Shown here: piece after piece, positions 6,508-12,240 of the stretch
Layout: each line of letters opens with the position of its first letter
Numbering within the stretch: the stretch's first letter is position 1
Source of the DNA: Scatosoma sp045128175
GTDB taxonomy: Bacteria; Bacillota; Clostridia; Christensenellales; Borkfalkiaceae
Assembly (NCBI GenBank): GCA_045128175.1
Contig: JBGVRF010000038.1
Location: 1-12,240 of the forward strand
DNA length: 12,240 nucleotides
Reading direction: 5' to 3'
Program-made: the position numbers and the translations under genes
The notes under the pieces: generated by a model
What the model was told of the DNA's origin: nothing
The model's database searches: none
What the model saw: the letters and a program-made list of their open reading frames with translations, nothing else

Positions 6508-7986
6508 ATGAACACAATCGGCTTCGACAATAAAAAATATTTGTCCATGCAATCGGAAAAGATCCAGGAACGTATCGATTCGTTCGGCGATAAGCTTTAC
6601 CTTGAATTTGGCGGAAAGCTTTTCGACGATTATCACGCATCGCGCGTTTTGCCCGGCTTTGAACCGGACAGCAAGATCAAGATGCTGTTAAAGCTGAAAA
6701 ACATAGCCGAGATCCTTGTCGTCATCAGCGCAAACGACATTATCAAAAACAAATACCGTAGCGACCTCGGTATCACGTACGACGCAGACGTGATACGCCT
6801 TATCGACGTATTTAAAAGCAAGGGGCTGTACGTAAGCAGTGTGGTCATGACCATGTATCATTCGCAACCCGCCGTAGATGCATTTATCAAGCGTTTAAAC
6901 AACCTCGGCGTTGCGGTATACAAGCACTACGCGATCGAAGGATATCCTTCCGACGTCGCCAAGATCGTCAGCGAAGAGGGTTACGGTAAAAACGAATATA
7001 TCCCCACCTCCCGACGTCTGGTCGTCGTTACGGCACCCGGTCCCGGTAGTGGAAAAATGGCAACTTGTCTTTCCCAGCTCTATCACGAAAATCTGCGCGG
7101 CGTGAAAGCAGGCTATGCCAAATTCGAAACCTTTCCGATCTGGAATCTACCTCTCTCCCACCCCGTCAACGTGGCGTACGAGGCTGCGACAGCTGATCTT
7201 AACGACGTAAACATGATTGATCCGTATCATCTGGAAGCATACGGCGACCTTGCGGTCAATTATAACCGCGATGTAGACATCTTCCCCGTTGTTTCGGCAA
7301 TGCTGGAAAAGATTTTGGGGTATTCCCCTTACAGCTCCCCCACCGACATGGGCGTAAATATGGCAGGCAACTGCATCGTAGACGACAAAGCCTGCAAAAC
7401 CGCTTCCAACAACGAGATCATCCGCCGTTACTACGCAGCGTTGTGCGACGCACGTACAGGCAGAATCGGCAAGGAGGTCGTTTCCAAGATCGAGCTTTTG
7501 ATGCGTAAATCGGGCATCTCGACGGAGGATCGCAAAGCCGTCGCTCCTGCGCTGGAAAAGGCGAAAGCAACGGGCAATCCCGCCGCGGCGATCGAGCTCA
7601 ACGACGGTAGGATCGTAACGGGCAAAACGGGCGACCTCCTCGGCGCGTCGTCGGCGTGTTTGCTTAATGCGTTAAAGGCTTTGGGCGGAATCCCCGACCA
7701 CGTGGAACTTATCTCCCCGACGATCATCGAACCGATGCAACGTCTGAAAGTCAATCATATGGGTTCGATCAATCCTCGTCTGCACACGGACGAGGTACTG
7801 ATGGCGCTTTCTATCTGCGCCGTCAACGATCCGCAGGCAAAGCTCGCCGTCGAGCAATTAGGCAAGCTGAAAAGCTGCGAAATTCACTCGACGGTCCTCC
7901 TCTCGCAAGTCGATGAAAAAACCTTCAAAGCACTGGGAATGCATCTCACCTGTGAACCGCAACGCCAAACGATCGCTTGCGAATAA
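6508..7986 (+). CDS. DUF1846 (UPF0371) family protein
   Basis: At 492 residues this is a full-length DUF1846 protein. Family landmarks seen are MNTIGFDNKKYL at the start, an Asp/Lys-rich N-terminal domain, the glycine-rich loop APGPGSGKMAT at 176-186, then YAKFETFPIWNLPLSHPVN near 204-222, DVNMIDPYHLEAYG near 234-247 and NYNRDV near 252-257. The loop resembles a P-loop but has Met where Ser or Thr normally coordinates magnesium, so nucleotide use cannot be assumed. The family is widespread in Bacillota and Actinomycetota; structures exist but I know of no settled function. No signal peptide or membrane segment is present, so it is cytosolic. GGAGG at 6498-6502 fixes the start. The gene stands alone with its own promoter, upstream repeats and terminator. 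Confidence 0.93.
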   Translation: MNTIGFDNKKYLSMQSEKIQERIDSFGDKLYLEFGGKLFDDYHASRVLPGFEPDSKIKMLLKLKNIAEILVVISANDIIKNKYRSDLGITYDADVIRLIDVFKSKGLYVSSVVMTMYHSQPAVDAFIKRLNNLGVAVYKHYAIEGYPSDVAKIVSEEGYGKNEYIPTSRRLVVVTAPGPGSGKMATCLSQLYHENLRGVKAGYAKFETFPIWNLPLSHPVNVAYEAATADLNDVNMIDPYHLEAYGDLAVNYNRDVDIFPVVSAMLEKILGYSPYSSPTDMGVNMAGNCIVDDKACKTASNNEIIRRYYAALCDARTGRIGKEVVSKIELLMRKSGISTEDRKAVAPALEKAKATGNPAAAIELNDGRIVTGKTGDLLGASSACLLNALKALGGIPDHVELISPTIIEPMQRLKVNHMGSINPRLHTDEVLMALSICAVNDPQAKLAVEQLGKLKSCEIHSTVLLSQVDEKTFKALGMHLTCEPQRQTIACE

Positions 7987-8000
7987 AATTCAATAAAGCA

Positions 8001-8037
8001 AACGCGACTGCGATCGATTACCGCAGCCGCGTTTTTT
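8001..8037 (+). terminator. Terminator between the DUF1846 and PTS EIIC genes (possibly bidirectional)
   Basis: Stem AACGCG-A-CTGCG (8001-8012) pairs with CGCAG-C-CGCGTT (8022-8033) with one mismatch and a 9-base loop, followed by T's on the plus strand. The convergent minus-strand gene stops at 8039, immediately beside it, so the same hairpin may end both transcripts. Confidence 0.9.
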
Positions 8038-8038
8038 A

Positions 8039-9196
8039 TTAAACGTCCAGGCTCATATCGCCCGGCTTTATCCAGCCTTTCTTTCTCATAAATTCCGAAA
8101 TCGCAAGGTTGAGCAACGCGGGCAGGACGAACATCAGAAGAACGATCCCTACGTATCCCAACACGCCCTGCGTATAATTGAACAGATCGAAAACACCGAC
8201 AAGTCCGCTCGTTCCCATGCCGCCGCCCGCGGTGCCGCATTTCAAGCCGAACAAACACGTGGACATCGGTCCCAGTATCGCACTTGAAATGATCATCGGC
8301 AACATGATTATCGGCTTTTTCATGACGTTGGGAATCTGTAACATACTCGTTCCTATCCCCTGCGATATTAGACCGCTAAAACCGTTTTCGCGGAAACTCG
8401 CCACGGCGAATCCGACCATATGACAGGCACACCCGACCGTTGCCGCGCCGCCTGCAAGTAGGATCGCTTCATAGCTTTCCACCGACACTGTACCCGTAGC
8501 GAATCCCGTGATCACAGGACTTGCCACCGCAACCCAAACAGCGGCCGAAGAGGTCGGCAAAGTCAACAATATCCCCATCACCACCGCAATAACGATCCCC
8601 ATCACGAAAGGCGTTGCGTTGGTCGCGACGGCGATCAACGTTCCCAACTGATTTACCAGCCAAATAAAAGGATAGGATACGAATACGCCCGCAAACGCCA
8701 GTGCCAGCGTTCCCAACGGAACCAACAATATATCGAGCTTTGTTTTGCCTGCGTACAGTCCGACCAATTCCACAGCAAGCATCGTCACCACGTACGCGCC
8801 GATCGGATTGCCGGGCGCGCCCAGCCCAAGCATCGTAAACGGCGCCGCCCCAATAAACAACTTGTCCGCGAAAGCACCTACCATACCCGCGACCGCCACC
8901 GAAAACACGAGCAGCTTATTTTTGCCCAATGCGTGCGCGATCCCTACGCCGATCCCCGCGCCCATCAGAGATTTCGCTACGTTCGCTATGTACGTCAGCG
9001 TGTTCCCGACGTAATTATTCCCAAGCCAGCCCGCGATCTGCGCGAGGATCGTTCCCGCGATCAGCGTTACGAACAGCCCCTGCGCCATGCCCGAAAACGC
9101 CGTGATAAACCAACGCTTTGGAAGCGTCCTGAAATATGCTTTCGCCCGTTCTTTCATGCCCGGTTGTACCACTTTATCAACTGTACGATTGTCCAT
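8039..9196 (-). CDS. PTS EIIC-like sugar permease (PTS_EIIC_2 family)
   Basis: This 385-residue protein is very hydrophobic, with about nine or ten membrane segments between residues 32 and 370, flanked by a basic N-terminus and the C-terminal KKGWIKPGDMSLDV typical of the PTS_EIIC_2 group. Internal features include the LGAPGNPIGA loop near 124-133 and a cytosolic TLPTSSAAVW stretch near 213-222. In a phosphotransferase system the EIIC subunit binds and translocates the sugar while EIIB and EIIA relay phosphate. No EIIA, EIIB, regulator or catabolic gene lies in the window, so the substrate cannot be guessed and a role outside the classical PTS is possible. Members of this group are often found without partners (from memory). 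AAGGAG at 9207-9212 supports the ATG at 9196. It has its own promoter with an overlapping palindrome. Confidence 0.9.
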   Translation of the reverse strand: MDNRTVDKVVQPGMKERAKAYFRTLPKRWFITAFSGMAQGLFVTLIAGTILAQIAGWLGNNYVGNTLTYIANVAKSLMGAGIGVGIAHALGKNKLLVFSVAVAGMVGAFADKLFIGAAPFTMLGLGAPGNPIGAYVVTMLAVELVGLYAGKTKLDILLVPLGTLALAFAGVFVSYPFIWLVNQLGTLIAVATNATPFVMGIVIAVVMGILLTLPTSSAAVWVAVASPVITGFATGTVSVESYEAILLAGGAATVGCACHMVGFAVASFRENGFSGLISQGIGTSMLQIPNVMKKPIIMLPMIISSAILGPMSTCLFGLKCGTAGGGMGTSGLVGVFDLFNYTQGVLGYVGIVLLMFVLPALLNLAISEFMRKKGWIKPGDMSLDV

Positions 9197-9224
9197 AAAA
9201 CAATATCTCCTTGAATTTTCTTTT

Positions 9225-9253
9225 ATTATACATCATAAATCGATAAAAATCAA
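9225..9253 (-). promoter_or_regulatory. Sigma-A-type promoter of the PTS EIIC gene
   Basis: On the minus strand TTGATT (9248-9253) and TATAAT (9225-9230) are separated by 17 bases. Confidence 0.75.
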
Positions 9254-9259
9254 TCGATT
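9238..9259. promoter_or_regulatory. Candidate operator AATCGAT-N8-ATCGATT over the EIIC promoter
   Basis: Two 7-base arms (9238-9244 and 9253-9259) form a perfect inverted repeat with an 8-base gap. It covers part of the -35 element and most of the spacer, a position where a bound repressor would block RNA polymerase. The regulator is unknown. Confidence 0.5.
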
Positions 9260-9298
9260 GAAAAAATTTTCAAAAAAATTATTTTTGTTCATTTTTCA

Positions 9299-9338
9299 CA
9301 AAAAAACGTCTTTTCCCTTTTTCCAAGAGAAAAGACGT
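9299..9338 (-). terminator. Rho-independent terminator of the DUF1540 gene
   Basis: On the minus strand ACGTCTTTTC pairs with GAAAAGACGT (arms at 9329-9338 and 9306-9315), followed by seven T's. It lies 35 bases after the DUF1540 stop and insulates it from the EIIC promoter. Confidence 0.9.
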
Positions 9339-9373
9339 CTTTCCGCGTTTTTTACGCCAAACTCAAAAGAATC

Positions 9374-9544
9374 TTATTTTCTTTCGAAGCTGTCGCAGCA
9401 AGTGCAACTTTCTGCGTCACAACTGCAAGTGTTGCCTACGTGGATCTTTCTCAACGTGCAGAAATCGCCTGCGCGGTTGTACTTACAATCGGTCACGCCG
9501 CAACCGATACTGGTGTTTACATCCTGTCCATTTTCATTCATCAT
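9374..9544 (-). CDS. DUF1540 family small cysteine-rich protein
   Basis: This gene encodes 56 residues, eight of them cysteine (15, 20, 29, 40, 42, 47, 49, 50). The sequence follows the DUF1540 pattern: I-x-C-x-V-x-x-C-x-Y-N (I13 to N23), a later Cys, the I-H-V-G strand, and C-x-C-C-D-S-F near the end. The cysteines suggest metal binding, but the family has no established function that I know of; members are common and often duplicated in spore-forming and gut Clostridia. A strong AAGGAGG at 9554-9560 lies 9 bases before the first ATG; a second ATG follows directly, so the start could be one residue later. The gene is monocistronic, diverges from rplI and has its own terminator. I found no clear promoter for it in the shared gap 9545-9689. 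Confidence 0.88.
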   Translation of the reverse strand: MMNENGQDVNTSIGCGVTDCKYNRAGDFCTLRKIHVGNTCSCDAESCTCCDSFERK

Positions 9545-9599
9545 AATAAAAAACCTCCTTTAAAGGTAAAAGCAGTATGCGCAAATCATTGAAAGATTA

Positions 9600-9628
9600 T
9601 TGACTTTTTCGAAAATTTGCGGTACAAT
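9600..9628 (+). promoter_or_regulatory. Sigma-A-type promoter of rplI
   Basis: TTGACT at 9600-9605 and TACAAT at 9623-9628 are spaced by 17 bases; the start codon is 62 bases further on. Confidence 0.85.
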
Positions 9629-9689
9629 ATAGATACAGAGAAAAAACAGGTCGAATTTTCCTGTAAAACAGAAGGAGGTATATCATATT

Positions 9690-10130
9690 ATGAAGGTTAT
9701 TTTGAACGCAGACGTAAAGGGCACGGGTAAAAAAGGCGACGTTGTAGAGGTTGCAGACGGCTACGGCAGAAACTTTCTTATAAAAAAAGGACTTGCTAGC
9801 CCCGCCACGGCAAGCAACGTACATGAAGCGGCACAGAAAAAGGAAGCCGCAGCGTTCCATAAAGCGGAAGAGATCAAAGCCACAAAGACTTTGGCAGAGT
9901 CCCTTAACGGCAGGTCTGTTTCCGTAAAGATCAAGGTCGGCGAAAACGGCAAGGTATTCGGCAGCGTTACCGCTTCACACGTGGCGGACGCGCTCTCCTC
10001 TATGGGCTTTGACATCGATAAGAAAAAAATCAAGATCGATCCGATCAAAAACGTTGGCTCATATCCTGCGGAGATCCGTCTCATGGAAAACGTTTCCGCA
10101 AAGATCACCATCATCGTCGAAGGACTTTGA
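9690..10130 (+). CDS. rplI: 50S ribosomal protein L9
   Basis: This 146-residue protein has the normal two-domain L9 layout. The N-terminal rRNA-binding domain (about 1-50) includes MKVILNADVKGTGKKGDVVEV in near-consensus form and GYGRNFLIKKGLA. A long helix links it to the C-terminal domain, which carries the signature GENGKVFGSVT near 84-94 and IRLMENV near 129-135. L9 binds 23S rRNA at the base of the L1 stalk and helps maintain translational fidelity. AAGGAGG at 9672-9678 fixes the ATG. It has its own promoter and a terminator directly after it. This is unusual because rplI often follows rpsR or precedes dnaB; neither is adjacent here. Identification is secure. Confidence 0.97.
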   Translation: MKVILNADVKGTGKKGDVVEVADGYGRNFLIKKGLASPATASNVHEAAQKKEAAAFHKAEEIKATKTLAESLNGRSVSVKIKVGENGKVFGSVTASHVADALSSMGFDIDKKKIKIDPIKNVGSYPAEIRLMENVSAKITIIVEGL

Positions 10131-10171
10131 TATTCAGTTTTTGATATCGGCTTTGCTGCATATATGCAAGT

Positions 10172-10206
10172 CCGCCCCCCGAAAAACAAATCGAGGGGCG
10201 GTTTTC
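10172..10206 (+). terminator. Rho-independent terminator of rplI
   Basis: A GC-rich stem pairs CCGCCCC (with an inner CGA) at 10172-10182 with TCG-A-GGGGCGG at 10191-10201, with one mismatch and an 8-base loop, followed by TTTT. Confidence 0.9.
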
Positions 10207-10253
10207 TATGCAAAAAAATACGGAACTTATCGGCAAAATGCTTGCATAACCGC

Positions 10254-10282
10254 TTGCGGACGAAATAAAAATGTGTTACAAT
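10254..10282 (+). promoter_or_regulatory. Probable promoter of the YitT-family gene
   Basis: TACAAT at 10277-10282 is a good -10 element. TTGCGG at 10254-10259 is a weak -35 with the correct 17-base spacer. Confidence 0.6.
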
Positions 10283-10319
10283 AAAAGCCGAATAAATCAT
10301 CTGTTTAAGAGGTCTGTTT

Positions 10320-11318
10320 ATGAACGAAAAAGAAAACCTTCCGCTCTCGGAAAACAACTCCGCGACGCAAGACCTTCCCCCGAAGATCACAAAAGAAAAC
10401 ATCCGTCCCGACACAGGTAAAAAAGGAACCGTTGCCTATTGGGCAAAAAGCGTATTCTACGTCGTGCTCTCCGCCCTCCTGATTGCCTTTTCGGCATATT
10501 GCCTTATCACGCCGAACCAGTTTACCATCGGCGGTGCGGGCGGTATCGCCATTCTTGTCAACGTTGCGACCAACGGCGCGATACCGCAAGCCGTTATGTT
10601 ATTCTCCCTCAACCTTCCGTTGATCGTACTCGCTTTTTTCTTCGTAAAAAAAAGGTTTGCGATCCTTTCCTCGATCAATATCGGTATGCAGTCCGTTTGG
10701 TTGCTTTTTTTCGAATTGGTATTACGCGATTTTAAAATCGTTTTCGAAAGCAACGGCGAAAAGATCTTCGCGGCGATCGCCGCAGGTCTGTGCATCGGCG
10801 TTGCGATCGCGCTTGCGTTTAAGGCAGGCGGTAGCACGGGCGGTGCAGATATCCTTGCCGTACTCATTCAGAAGAAATTTGCCGCGACCTCGATCGCTTG
10901 GATGCTTTTCGCGATCAACTGCGTCGTCATCGGCGCGTCCGTGCTCGTTTTCAGGGGGGAAACGCCGGCGGCAACGCTGCTTCCCATTATGATGTCGGCA
11001 TTCGAATCCTACATCGAAAGCAAAACCAACGAAGCGGTAACGAACGGCTTCCAATCCGCTATCGAATTCCGTATCATTACCGATAAGCCCGAAGAAATGG
11101 CACGCGCTTTGATGAAAGAGCTCAGCCGCGGTGTGACGTCGCTTCCCGCAAAAGGTATGTATACGAAAGCGGAACATTCGATGCTTTTGTGTGTAGTCAA
11201 CCGCAGACAGGCCGCGACGCTCAAACGAATCATGAAATCGGTAGATCCAGATTCGTTCGCGGTCATGGCAAATGTTTCGCAGGTGTTGGGGCTTGGCTTC
11301 TACAACAGCGAAGTGTGA
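10320..11318 (+). CDS. YitT family membrane protein with DUF2179 domain
   Basis: At 332 residues the protein has the YitT layout. A polar N-terminal extension (1-38) is longer than in most relatives. A membrane domain follows, with hydrophobic segments near 44-63, 70-82, 90-110, 116-135, 147-168 and 192-211. It carries the twin glycine-rich motifs GGAGGIA (71-77) and GGSTGGADILA (170-180). A cytosolic DUF2179 domain (about 246-328) ends the protein, including LPAKGMYTK and VVNRRQ. The family is very common in Bacillota, often in several copies, and is thought to be a transporter or envelope protein of unsettled substrate. AAGAGG at 10307-10312 supports the ATG. It is monocistronic, between its own promoter and a strong terminator. 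Family call secure, function unknown. Confidence 0.93.
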   Translation: MNEKENLPLSENNSATQDLPPKITKENIRPDTGKKGTVAYWAKSVFYVVLSALLIAFSAYCLITPNQFTIGGAGGIAILVNVATNGAIPQAVMLFSLNLPLIVLAFFFVKKRFAILSSINIGMQSVWLLFFELVLRDFKIVFESNGEKIFAAIAAGLCIGVAIALAFKAGGSTGGADILAVLIQKKFAATSIAWMLFAINCVVIGASVLVFRGETPAATLLPIMMSAFESYIESKTNEAVTNGFQSAIEFRIITDKPEEMARALMKELSRGVTSLPAKGMYTKAEHSMLLCVVNRRQAATLKRIMKSVDPDSFAVMANVSQVLGLGFYNSEV

Positions 11319-11332
11319 CCACTTGCAAATAT

Positions 11333-11374
11333 AGGGCTTTTTCGCATTTTTCGGCGGAAATGCCCTTTCTTTTA
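11333..11374 (+). terminator. Rho-independent terminator of the YitT-family gene
   Basis: AGGGC-T-TTTTCGC (11333-11345) pairs with GCGGAAA-T-GCCCT (ending at 11366) as a 12-bp stem with one mismatch, followed by TTTCTTTT. Confidence 0.88.
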
Positions 11375-11412
11375 TCCGTCACCCCTTTCAAAAAGGAAAA
11401 AATTGCAAAAAT

Positions 11413-11428
11413 CCTTGATTTTTCAAGG
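11413..11428. other. Perfect hairpin CCTTGA-TTTT-TCAAGG upstream of the HU promoter
   Basis: A 6-bp stem with a 4-base loop is flanked by A's on the left and T's on the right, so it could act as a weak terminator in either direction. It lies between the YitT terminator and the HU promoter. The rest of the gap 11375-11456 is AT-rich and shows nothing else. Confidence 0.45.
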
Positions 11429-11456
11429 TTTTCCGCATTTTTTTGTCTCTTGCCAC

Positions 11457-11485
11457 TTGACAAACGGTTTGGAATGCGTTATAAT
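11457..11485 (+). promoter_or_regulatory. Sigma-A-type promoter of the HU gene
   Basis: TTGACA at 11457-11462 and TATAAT at 11480-11485, both perfect consensus, are spaced by 17 bases. This is the strongest promoter in the window, fitting an abundant nucleoid protein. Confidence 0.92.
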
Positions 11486-11545
11486 AGGATTACTTAAAGA
11501 TACAAAGGCTCTTTGAGAAAAAATTTAAAAAGGGGATTCACTCTT

Positions 11546-11821
11546 ATGAACAAAGGCGAATTGATTAAAGCAATGGCAGACAAGGCAGGTTTCACGCAGA
11601 AAGACGCTGCAGCAGCGTACGAAGCATTCGTGGCAGTCGTTACGGACGCATTGAAAGCAGGCGACAAAGTGCAGCTCGTTGGTTTCGGCACGTTGGAAGT
11701 TAAAGACGTTCCCGCAAAAACCGGTATCAACCCTCAGACGAAAGCTCCTGTCGAAATTCCCGCTTGCAAAAAACCCGTTATGAAGTTCGGTAAAGCTTAC
11801 AAGGACATCATTAACAACTAA
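11546..11821 (+). CDS. HU family DNA-binding protein
   Basis: At 91 residues this matches HU length exactly. The helical dimer part (1-45) reads MNKGELIKAMADKAGFTQKD and onward, followed by GDKVQLVGFGTLEV, the beta arm with INPQT, and a closing FGKAYKDIINN. HU dimers bend and compact DNA. Differences from typical HU are visible in the arm: the usual GRNPQTG is GINPQTK, so the arginine before Asn-Pro is Ile. Positions that are normally R55 and R58 are Val and Lys. The AFKPGK motif is VMKFGK. The intercalating proline is kept. I chose the ATG at 11546 because AAAGGGG at 11529-11535 precedes it and the family starts with MNK; an upstream TTG at 11513 has no ribosome binding site. A small leader hairpin (CAAAG-GCT-CTTTG) sits at 11503-11515. 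Confidence 0.93.
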   Translation: MNKGELIKAMADKAGFTQKDAAAAYEAFVAVVTDALKAGDKVQLVGFGTLEVKDVPAKTGINPQTKAPVEIPACKKPVMKFGKAYKDIINN

Positions 11822-11838
11822 TTCGACTTAAATAAAAG

Positions 11839-11870
11839 ATCCGTGGACAAGCCTCGGATTTTTTATTTTT
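11839..11870 (+). terminator. Rho-independent terminator of the HU gene
   Basis: ATCCG-T-GG (11839-11846) pairs with CC-T-CGGAT (11852-11859) with one T-T mismatch and a 5-base loop, followed by a long T run. Confidence 0.88.
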
Positions 11871-11888
11871 CTACGAGATCAAAAACGT

Positions 11889-11917
11889 TTGACTTTTTTG
11901 TCCTTTTGTTTTATAAT
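11889..11917 (+). promoter_or_regulatory. Sigma-A-type promoter of the MATE gene
   Basis: TTGACT at 11889-11894 and TATAAT at 11912-11917 are spaced by 17 bases. Transcription would begin near 11924, leaving about 90 bases of leader. Confidence 0.85.
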
Positions 11918-11944
11918 AATTATATAACTGAGTTGCGATAACAG

Positions 11945-11984
11945 TCGCGTAAGGCCAAGTTTTTTGGACTTACGCGATTTTTTT
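11945..11984 (+). terminator. Leader terminator (candidate attenuator) ahead of the MATE gene
   Basis: TCGCGTAAG (11945-11953) pairs with CTTACGCGA (11969-11977), extended inward by CCAA/TTGG across one G-A mismatch, and is followed by seven T's. It lies downstream of the promoter and 30 bases upstream of the MATE start codon, so it should stop most transcripts before the gene. GCGA at 11935-11938 can pair with TCGC at 11945-11948, which would break the terminator stem, giving a possible but weak antiterminator. Confidence 0.8.
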
Positions 11985-12013
11985 GCGGCAAAAATCCATT
12001 TGAGGTGAATTAT

Positions 12014-12240
12014 ATGAAACGATCTTTTTTGAATTCGGCTGAAAAGATGGCAACTGCGCCCGTTTTCAAGCTGTTGCTGACCATGGCACTCCCCATGATG
12101 CTGTCTATGATGATTCAGGCACTTTACAACATCGTCGACACGGTGTTTATCGGAATGTTGCCCAACCGCGACGCGGCAACGCAGGCGCTCGGTTACGCCT
12201 ACCCTATCCAAATGCTGCTGGTGGCACTCGGAATCGGGAT
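12014..12240 (+). CDS. MATE family efflux transporter, N-terminal part (truncated by window end)
   Basis: The first 75 codons are present. They read as the start of a MATE exporter: a short polar lead, then a first membrane helix with LLLTMALPMMLSMMIQALYN, the VDTVFIG motif at about 42-48, a short loop, and a second helix with LGYAYPIQMLLVALGIG. MATE proteins export drugs or metabolites in exchange for sodium or protons. The ATG at 12014 follows GAGGTGA at 12002-12008. The start of helix 1 and the VDTxFIG motif are characteristic of the family, so the call is firm, but the substrate cannot be inferred. The gene sits behind its own promoter and a strong leader terminator, which points to conditional expression. 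Confidence 0.9.
   Translation, partial: MKRSFLNSAEKMATAPVFKLLLTMALPMMLSMMIQALYNIVDTVFIGMLPNRDAATQALGYAYPIQMLLVALGIG

Noticed and set aside
9580..9621. CGCAAAT / ATTTGCG inverted repeat around the rplI -35 element
   Set aside because: The arms are only 7 bases and 28 bases apart in AT-rich DNA, so chance is a good explanation.
9761..10414. Minus-strand frame of 217 codons opposite rplI
   Set aside because: It lies across the secure rplI gene, its terminator and the YitT promoter, and has no ribosome binding site.
11513..11545. Upstream TTG start that would add 11 residues to HU
   Set aside because: There is no ribosome binding site before it, and the family begins at the MNK of base 11546, which has AAAGGGG upstream.

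Overview
The window looks like a chromosomal segment of an uncultured, gut-type Clostridia (Bacillota). The signs are Gram-positive-style AAGGAGG ribosome binding sites, near-consensus sigma-A promoters with 17-bp spacers, many stem-loop/T-tract terminators, and Bacillota families (DUF1846, DUF1540, YitT, the PTS_EIIC_2 type of EIIC, a SipW-type signal peptide). The rank below class cannot be settled from the sequence alone. No tRNA, rRNA, CRISPR array, insertion sequence or phage gene was seen.

Layout. (1) Bases 1-1379 (+) hold the 3' end of a large, probably exported protein made of repeated helical-hairpin modules, closed by a terminator. (2) Bases 1496-2670 (+) are a compact operon rpsF-ssb-rpsR with its own promoter, a leader resembling the S6:S18-binding RNA, and a strong terminator. 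(3) Bases 2776-5417 (-) encode a surface protein of about 880 residues with a TasA/CalY-like N-terminus and a beta-helix body; a one-base frame break near base 2898 scrambles its last 40 residues. (4) Bases 5758-6252 (+) encode a zinc-ribbon Nudix hydrolase. (5) Bases 6508-7986 (+) encode a DUF1846 protein, preceded by direct and inverted repeats. (6) Bases 8039-9196 (-) encode an orphan PTS EIIC-like permease, and bases 9374-9544 (-) a 56-residue cysteine-rich DUF1540 protein. (7) Bases 9690-10130 (+) are rplI, standing alone. (8) Bases 10320-11318 (+) encode a YitT-family membrane protein. (9) Bases 11546-11821 (+) encode an HU-type DNA-binding protein with a diverged arm. (10) Base 12014 to the window end (+) is the start of a MATE-family efflux transporter, with a strong terminator between its promoter and its start codon.

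Most genes are single transcription units bounded by their own promoter and terminator; only rpsF-ssb-rpsR is a clear operon. No multi-gene defence or biosynthetic system is evident. The points most worth a second look are the broken surface-protein gene with its structured leader, the leader terminator ahead of the MATE gene, the modular repeat protein at the left edge, the Nudix protein with a replaced NudC signature, and the repeats ahead of the DUF1846 gene.
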